From 2-02-FULL-66-14 sp964651335 (GTDB lineage Bacteria > Pseudomonadota > Gammaproteobacteria > Burkholderiales > SG8-39), in contig CAZYVT010000002.1 of assembly GCA_964651335.1 (NCBI GenBank), positions 52,265-116,264 of the forward strand: a stretch of DNA of 64,000 nucleotides. Direction: 5' to 3'. Made by a program: the position numbers and the translations under genes. Positions 59,201 to 64,000 of this stretch are shown here, in pieces. Within the stretch, counting starts at the first letter, position 1; each line of letters starts with the position of its first letter. Below the pieces are notes generated by a model that saw only the letters and a program-made list of their open reading frames with translations, was not told the DNA's origin and ran no database searches.

Positions 59201-60427
59201 ATGAACCGCAGACAGTTCAACAAGACCGTTGCCGCGGCCGGCGCCGCAGTTGCGCTCGCTCCGTTCGGCATCGTCCGCGCGCAGGCGACAAAGCTCAAGG
59301 TGGGGGTTCTGTTGCCGCGCTCGGGATTTCAGGGCTTCATCGGCCAGTCCTGCCAGAAGGGCGCCGATCTCGCCCCGGGCGTGATCAAGGAGATGCTCGG
59401 CGTGGACATCGAGCTGATGAATGCCGATACCGAGACCAACGTCGACACGGCGCGCACCCGCGCCGAGCGGCTGATCCAGGAAGGGGCGCACGTGCTGGTT
59501 GGCCCGTTCGACTCCGGCGCCGCCGCTGCAATCGCTCAGGTCGCGGAGCAGCGCGGCGTGCCCTTCGTGATCAACATCGCGGCTGCGCCGCAAATCACCG
59601 AGCAGGGCTACAAGTTCGTGTTCCGCAATTTCCAGACCGCGGGCGACATCGTCGGTAACGGACTGGCGCTGATTGGCGACCTGTTCCGCACCACCAACAC
59701 CGTGCCGCGCACTGCCGTCTTCATGCACGTCAACGACACTTTCGGCCAGGCGATGGCGAAGGGCATCGGAGCGCTTCTGCCGCGTCACACCCAGCTGCCG
59801 TTCAAGATCATCGACACCATCCCGTACGATCCCGCCGCGAAGGACCTGACCGTGGAAGTGTCCAAGGCGAAGGCCTCGAACGCCGACTTCCTCCTGCTCG
59901 TGTGCCGACTCAACGATTCGATCATCCTGCGCCGCGAGATGGTCAAGCAGCGCTGGCAACCGATGGGGGTCGTCAGCCCGGGCTCGCCCGGCATGTACGA
60001 GGAGCAGTTCTACAAGACGCTCGGCAAGTACTCAGAGTACTGCATTTCCAACGTGCCCTGGTACAACCCGCGCGCGGAGCTTACCAAGGTCGTCGAGAAG
60101 GCGTTTCTCAAGCAGAATCCGAAAGACAAGCTGGTGTTCCACGGCCTGAACGCGGGGTTCACGTTCGAGGCGATCCTGATCGCGGCGGACGCCTTCAAGC
60201 GCGCGCGCTCCACGGACCCGAAAACGCTCGCCGACGCGATCCGCCAGACGAACATCACCAGCAAGATGATGCTGGGCGGCCCGATCAAGTTCAACGCCAA
60301 GGGCCAGGTGGAGGGCATCGGCTCGGCGTGCGTGCAGAACCTCAATCTCACGCCCACGGTGGTGCTGCCGGCGGCCGTGGCGACGGCGAAACCGGTGTTC
60401 CCGATGCCTGACTACAAGAGGGCCTGA
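59201..60427 (+). CDS. Liv-type ABC transporter substrate-binding protein
   Basis: This 408-aa protein has a twin-arginine-like signal (N-R-R-Q-F-N-K, then a weakly hydrophobic stretch ending V-R-A-Q-A). The periplasmic type I binding fold follows: L-K-V-G-V-L-L-P-R-S-G, V-L-V-G-P-F-D-S-G-A and F-V-I-N-I-A-A-A-P. It belongs to the branched-chain amino acid/aromatic-acid-binding LivJ group. GAGAGG precedes the ATG. An intrinsic terminator lies between it and the permease genes. Confidence 0.9.
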   Translation: MNRRQFNKTVAAAGAAVALAPFGIVRAQATKLKVGVLLPRSGFQGFIGQSCQKGADLAPGVIKEMLGVDIELMNADTETNVDTARTRAERLIQEGAHVLVGPFDSGAAAAIAQVAEQRGVPFVINIAAAPQITEQGYKFVFRNFQTAGDIVGNGLALIGDLFRTTNTVPRTAVFMHVNDTFGQAMAKGIGALLPRHTQLPFKIIDTIPYDPAAKDLTVEVSKAKASNADFLLLVCRLNDSIILRREMVKQRWQPMGVVSPGSPGMYEEQFYKTLGKYSEYCISNVPWYNPRAELTKVVEKAFLKQNPKDKLVFHGLNAGFTFEAILIAADAFKRARSTDPKTLADAIRQTNITSKMMLGGPIKFNAKGQVEGIGSACVQNLNLTPTVVLPAAVATAKPVFPMPDYKRA

Positions 60428-60449
60428 GGCGCAAGGAAGCATGATTCCG

Positions 60450-60475
60450 AGGGCCGGCGCCGCCGGCCCTTTTTT
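60450..60475 (+). terminator. Intrinsic terminator (or attenuator) between binding protein and permeases
   Basis: A perfect 9-bp stem (AGGGCCGGC at 60450-60458, GCCGGCCCT at 60462-60470) with a 3-nt loop is followed by TTTTT to 60475. The next base begins the livH start codon. It likely gives more binding protein than permease, a common arrangement, but it leaves no room for a normal ribosome binding site. Confidence 0.8.
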
Positions 60476-61348
60476 ATGCCACCGATCGACCTCGTCACCA
60501 ACGTCGTCATCTCGGGCGTGCTCACCGGCCTGGTGTACGGCCTGATGGCGCTCGGCCTGTCGGTGATTTTCGGCGTGGTGCGCGTGGTCAACTTCGCACA
60601 CGGCGAGATGATGACCATCGCCATGTACGCCGCGGTATTGCTGTTCGCGGCGTTCAAGCTCGATCCGTTCCTCGCCGTCGTTCCGGTCGCGGCGGCGTTC
60701 TTCGCCTTCGGCTACGCGCTTCAGTCGGGCCTGATCAATCCGTTCATCACCCGGCCCGAGCACTCGCAGTTCCTGCTGCTGGTCGCCGTGGCGATCATCC
60801 TGGTGAACGCTCTGCTGCTCGTGTTCGGGCCGGACGCGCGCAATGTCCAGGTCGATTACCAGCTCGAGTCGTACGCCGTCGGACCGATTCTTTTCGACAA
60901 GGCGCGCGTATTCGCCGCGGGAATGGCGGTGGCGGCGAGCAGCGCGCTGTTCGCGTTCTTCCGCTTCACGCGCACCGGCAAGGCAATCCGCGCCTGCGCC
61001 GACAACTGGCTCGGCGCCAAGGTCATCGGGCTGAACGTGAAGCGCTATTACGCGCTCACCTTCGGACTGGGCTCGGCCTGTGTGGCGGTCGCGGGCTGCA
61101 TGATGATCCTGCTGGTGGACGTGACGCCCAGCCTCGGGCCCGCCTATACGCTGCTCGCGTTCGTCATCGTGATCGTCGGGGGCCTGGGCTCGATGCCCGG
61201 CGCGCTGCTCGGCGGCGTGCTGATCGGCGTCTCCGAGGCGCTCGCAGGCCTGTTCATCGCGCCCTCGGCGAAGAGCATGTTCAGCTTCGGCCTGCTGATT
61301 CTGGTGCTGCTGTTCCGCCCGCAGGGGCTGCTCGGGAGGAAGGGTTGA
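60476..61348 (+). CDS. livH: Liv-type ABC permease, LivH family
   Basis: This 290-aa permease has about eight membrane helices and the LivH features G-L-M-A-L-G-L-S-V-I-F-G-V-V-R-V-V-N-F-A-H-G-E near the start. V-I-V-I-V-G-G-L-G-S-M-P-G-A-L-L-G-G lies near residue 240. The start codon at 60476 directly follows the terminator T-run, so translation may rely on the hairpin being unwound, a leaderless message or an internal promoter. The stop overlaps the livM TTG. Confidence 0.92.
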   Translation: MPPIDLVTNVVISGVLTGLVYGLMALGLSVIFGVVRVVNFAHGEMMTIAMYAAVLLFAAFKLDPFLAVVPVAAAFFAFGYALQSGLINPFITRPEHSQFLLLVAVAIILVNALLLVFGPDARNVQVDYQLESYAVGPILFDKARVFAAGMAVAASSALFAFFRFTRTGKAIRACADNWLGAKVIGLNVKRYYALTFGLGSACVAVAGCMMILLVDVTPSLGPAYTLLAFVIVIVGGLGSMPGALLGGVLIGVSEALAGLFIAPSAKSMFSFGLLILVLLFRPQGLLGRKG

Positions 61349-62316
61349 ACCGGCGGGCTGCGGTCTTGCTCGGCGTGCTGGCGATCGCGCTACTGCTTCT
61401 GCCGCGGTTCGCGGATGCCTACGTGCTTTCCGTGGCGACGCTCATCCTGTACTTCGCCTACACCGGACAGGCCTGGAACGTCATGATGGGCTTCGCCGGC
61501 CAGCTCTCGCTCGGCCATTCGCTGTACGTCGGAGTCGGCGCCTACGCCTCGGCGGCGCTGTTCTTTCACTATGGCGTCGGCCCATGGGCCGGAATCTGGC
61601 TTTCGATCGCGCTGTGCGTCGCCCTCGGCGCCGCGATCGGCTTCCTAGCGTTCCGCTTCGGCATCTCGGGCGTGTACTTCGCGCTGCTCACCATCGCCTT
61701 CGCCGAGTTCACGCGGATCGGCTTCGACCACCTCGACTGGACGGGCGGCCCGGGGGGGCTGTTCCTCAAGGTGGCGCAGCGCGACCAGATCGACCTCGCC
61801 AACTTCCGCGGCCCGCCGGAGATGTACTACTACGCGATGCTTGCGTTCGCCGCAGGCGCGTTCGCGCTCTGCGCGGCGCTGCTCCGATCGCGCGCCGGGT
61901 ACTACTGGCAGGCGATCCGCGAGAACGAGGAAGCCGCGCAGGCGCTCGGCATCAACACCTTCCGCTGGAAAATGCTCGCGGTCATCATCAGCTCCGCGAT
62001 GACCGCGGTGGCGGGCGTGTTCTTCGCCTTCTACTACAACAATCTCTTCCCCGAGCAGATTTTCCACATCAGCCGCTCGATCGAGATCATCCTCGGACCG
62101 ATCATCGGCGGCATCGGGACGCTGTTCGGCCCGATCCTCGGCGCCGCAGTGCTCACGGTGCTCGCGGACGGCATCACCGAAGTGCTGGCCGCGCTCGGGG
62201 TCGAGATCCCGGGCATCAAGCAGGTGTTCTACGGGATCGTGCTTCTCGGCGTAATCATGTTCCTCCCACACGGGATCTGGCCGACTCTGGCCCGGAAGCT
62301 GGGACTGTCGAAATGA
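61345..62316 (+). CDS. livM: Liv-type ABC permease, LivM family
   Basis: This 323-aa membrane protein has the LivM pattern: M-G-F-A-G-Q-L-S-L-G-H-S-L-Y-V-G, a middle A-I-R-E-N-E-E-A-A-Q-A-L-G-I-N and G-P-I-I-G-G-I-G-T-L-F-G-P. The start is TTG at 61345, overlapping the livH stop (TTGA) with GGAGGA upstream. It forms the translocation pore with LivH. Confidence 0.92.
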   Translation: MNRRAAVLLGVLAIALLLLPRFADAYVLSVATLILYFAYTGQAWNVMMGFAGQLSLGHSLYVGVGAYASAALFFHYGVGPWAGIWLSIALCVALGAAIGFLAFRFGISGVYFALLTIAFAEFTRIGFDHLDWTGGPGGLFLKVAQRDQIDLANFRGPPEMYYYAMLAFAAGAFALCAALLRSRAGYYWQAIRENEEAAQALGINTFRWKMLAVIISSAMTAVAGVFFAFYYNNLFPEQIFHISRSIEIILGPIIGGIGTLFGPILGAAVLTVLADGITEVLAALGVEIPGIKQVFYGIVLLGVIMFLPHGIWPTLARKLGLSK

Positions 62317-63041
62317 ATGCGTTGCTCGAGGTCTCGACCGTCGCCAAGTCCTTCCGGGGCCTGAAGGCAGTCGCGGAGGCCTCGTTCGAGGTGGTGCAGG
62401 GCGAGATCGTCGGGATGATCGGACCCAACGGCGCCGGGAAGACGACGATCTTCAACCTGGTCGCCGGAGTATTTGCGCCCGATCGCGGACAGATCCGTTT
62501 CGCCGGCAACCGGATCGATGGCCTGCGTGCGGACCAGGTCTGCGGCGCCGGCATCGGCCGCACCTTCCAGATCGTGAAGCCGTTCGCGGGGCTCTCGGTG
62601 CTGGACAACGTAACCGTCGGAGCCCTGCGCCGGACGTCGGGTGTCGCGGCGGCGAAAAAGCATGCCGCCGCGATCGTGGAAAGGCTCGGCCTCGCCGCGA
62701 AACGCGATCTCCCCGCTTCGACGCTGACGTTGCCCGAACGCAAGCGTCTCGAAGTGGCGCGCGCGCTCGCCACTCGGCCGCAACTGCTGCTGCTCGACGA
62801 AGTGATGGCGGGCCTCACGCCCACCGAATGCGACCAGATGGTCGAGGTGTTCCGCGAGCTCAACCGCACCGACGGCCTCACCATCCTGCTCATCGAGCAC
62901 GTGATGCGCGCGGTGATGGCGCTTGCGCGGCACATCGTGGTGCTGCACCACGGCGAGATCATCTCGCGCGGCGCGCCGGACGAGGTCGTCCGCGACCCCG
63001 CGGTGCTCGAGTGCTACCTGGGAGAGGAGGCCGAGGTTTGA
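62313..63041 (+). CDS. livG: Liv-type ABC ATPase, LivG family
   Basis: This 242-aa ATPase has Walker A G-P-N-G-A-G-K-T-T, Walker B L-L-L-L-D-E-V-M-A-G-L and an H-loop in I-E-H-V-M. The signature is degenerate, T-L-P-E-R-K-R-L-E-V-A-R-A-L, instead of LSGGQ, as in many LivG proteins. It begins by ATGA overlap with livM and ends by TGATG overlap with livF. Confidence 0.92.
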   Translation: MNALLEVSTVAKSFRGLKAVAEASFEVVQGEIVGMIGPNGAGKTTIFNLVAGVFAPDRGQIRFAGNRIDGLRADQVCGAGIGRTFQIVKPFAGLSVLDNVTVGALRRTSGVAAAKKHAAAIVERLGLAAKRDLPASTLTLPERKRLEVARALATRPQLLLLDEVMAGLTPTECDQMVEVFRELNRTDGLTILLIEHVMRAVMALARHIVVLHHGEIISRGAPDEVVRDPAVLECYLGEEAEV

Positions 63042-63745
63042 TGCTGAAAGTCGAACATCTCGACCTGTATTACGGCGACGCGCAGGCTCTTGCCGGCCTC
63101 TCGCTCGAGGTGCCGCAGGGCGAGATCGTCGCCATCGTCGGCGCCAACGGCGCCGGCAAGTCCTCTCTCATCCGGACCATCGCCGGCATCGAGAGGCCGC
63201 GGGCCGGCCGCATTTCTTTCAAGGGCAAGGACGTGAGCGGCCTCGAATCGCACCAGATCTGCAATCTCGGCATCGGCCAGGTTGCAGAAGGCCGCCAGGT
63301 GTTTCCTTCCCTCACGGTGGAAGAGAACCTGGAAATGGGTGCCATGCTGCCGCGCGCCCGGGCGCGCTCCGCGCAGACCATGGAGGAGGTCTTCATGATG
63401 TTTCCGCGCCTTGCCGAGCGCCGCGATCAGACCGCGGGCACCCTGTCGGGAGGCGAGCAGCAGATGCTCGCGATCGGCCGCTGCCTGATGGGAAACCCCG
63501 AGCTGATCATGTTCGACGAGCCCTCGCTCGGGCTCGCGCCCACCGTGGTGCAGGAGGTGCTGCGCACGATCCGCACGCTCCACGAGAAGGGCCTCACCAT
63601 CCTTCTCGTCGAGCAGAATGTCGCCGTCTCGCTCAAGCTCGCGCAGCACGCCTACGTGCTCGAAAACGGCCGCATTGTGATGAGCGGCTCGGGCGCGCAA
63701 CTACTTCGCGACGACCGGGTGCGGCAGGCGTATCTCGGTCTATAG
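63041..63745 (+). CDS. livF: Liv-type ABC ATPase, LivF family
   Basis: This 234-aa ATPase has Walker A G-A-N-G-A-G-K-S-S, signature L-S-G-G-E-Q-Q-M-L-A-I-G-R and Walker B L-I-M-F-D-E-P-S-L-G-L-A-P. E-G-R-Q-V-F-P-S-L-T-V-E-E-N-L is typical LivF. It completes a full high-affinity uptake system. Near the divergent CoA ligase, an aromatic or other acid is as likely a cargo as branched-chain amino acids. Confidence 0.93.
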   Translation: MLKVEHLDLYYGDAQALAGLSLEVPQGEIVAIVGANGAGKSSLIRTIAGIERPRAGRISFKGKDVSGLESHQICNLGIGQVAEGRQVFPSLTVEENLEMGAMLPRARARSAQTMEEVFMMFPRLAERRDQTAGTLSGGEQQMLAIGRCLMGNPELIMFDEPSLGLAPTVVQEVLRTIRTLHEKGLTILLVEQNVAVSLKLAQHAYVLENGRIVMSGSGAQLLRDDRVRQAYLGL

Positions 63746-63764
63746 ATTGCGGCACCAGGCTATC

Positions 63765-63786
63765 TATACACAAGAATGTGTATAAT
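63765..63786 (+). promoter_or_regulatory. Palindromic operator with -10 box upstream of vapB-like gene
   Basis: TATACACAAGAATGTGTATA (63765-63784) is a perfect inverted repeat with 8-bp arms and a 4-nt centre. Its right arm overlaps TATAAT at 63781-63786, 6 nt before the start codon, so the transcript would be nearly leaderless or the true start lies slightly downstream. It is the likely autoregulatory site of the toxin-antitoxin module. Confidence 0.65.
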
Positions 63787-63792
63787 AGCTTG

Positions 63793-64000
63793 ATGCGGAC
63801 CAATATCGTGATCAACCAGCGCCTCATGCGCGCCGCGATGAAGGCAGCCGGCACCCGTACGAAGCGCGAGACCGTCGAGTTCGCGCTCAGGATGGTCGCC
63901 GGCGTCTCGGCGCGTCGCAGGGCATACGCGAAGATTCTCGCTGCGGCAGGCAGCGGCGGTTTTTCGCGTGGGTACGATGTACGGAACGAACGCCGCAAAG
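63793..64000 (+). CDS. vapB: VapB-family antitoxin, cut by the window edge
   Basis: The first 69 codons are visible: M-R-T-N-I-V-I-N-Q-R-L-M-R-A-A-M-K-A-A-G, then K-R-E-T-V-E-F-A-L-R-M-V. This is a ribbon-helix-helix VapB/DUF2191 start followed by a basic region and the beginning of the toxin-binding tail. A vapC gene is expected beyond the edge. It lies 47 nt after livF and has its own operator. Confidence 0.85.
   Translation, partial: MRTNIVINQRLMRAAMKAAGTRTKRETVEFALRMVAGVSARRRAYAKILAAAGSGGFSRGYDVRNERRK

Overview
The window is high-G+C DNA that reads as a betaproteobacterial chromosome (Burkholderiales/Rhodocyclales/Nitrosomonadales-like). The evidence is a complete iscRSUA-hscBA-fdx-iscX operon preceded by cysE and trmJ, a four-gene Mla-type lipid transporter, TRAP and Liv transporters, and dense packing with many 1-11 nt gene overlaps. 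I see no rRNA, tRNA, CRISPR array or intact insertion sequence. No stretch longer than 300 bases lacks a gene.

Layout. 1-770: a MazEF/PemIK-type toxin-antitoxin module cut by the left edge, with a palindromic operator and an unexplained C-terminal coding fragment. 780-2305: a DUF4124 protein and a CDF metal exporter. 2312-7389 (minus): a catabolic operon of cupin, TRAP transporter DctPQM, methyltransferase and an aspartoacylase-like hydrolase. 7468-9247: a CDGSH Fe-S protein, a coiled-coil exported protein and a response-regulator diguanylate cyclase. 9285-16415 (minus): Fe-S cluster assembly, cysE and trmJ; two IscR-type boxes flank and overlap the iscR promoter. 16444-19244: suhB and a large membrane protein. 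19281-29466 (minus): an eleven-gene surface-glycan operon with a WbpB/WbpD/WbpE-like set, two DegT aminotransferases, an epimerase, a sulfotransferase, a GT2 glycosyltransferase, a NodB-type deacetylase, two methyltransferases and a flippase-like membrane protein. 29524-34754: feoB, a VOC protein and mutS.

35011-42177 (plus) is the most unusual part. Two split PEP-synthase-like proteins and a CBS-CBS-ACT protein match the three-part architecture of phenylphosphate synthase. They share an operon with one UbiD-family decarboxylase, a UPF0261 (Tm-1-like) protein, a NUDIX hydrolase and a ubiX gene reduced to its first ~30 codons. This suggests ATP-dependent phosphorylation of a phenolic compound followed by a prenyl-FMN-dependent (de)carboxylation, in an arrangement different from the classical phenol operon. 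A feruloyl-CoA-synthetase-like enzyme, an amidohydrolase and a Liv ABC transporter (56457-63745), plus an exported intradiol dioxygenase-like protein (48146-48676), give further signs of aromatic metabolism.

42174-49676 holds the Mla transporter, tatD, a BamE-like lipoprotein, fdxA, a CnoX-like protein and an MDR reductase. 49731-55063 is a patch of decay and defence: a DNA methyltransferase pseudogene with an amber codon and a lost 3' part, a VapBC module, an N-terminal stub of a WYL-type regulator, rtcB, several unknown genes and an N-terminal stub of a DUF2652 protein. The right edge cuts a second vapB-like antitoxin gene that has its own palindromic operator.
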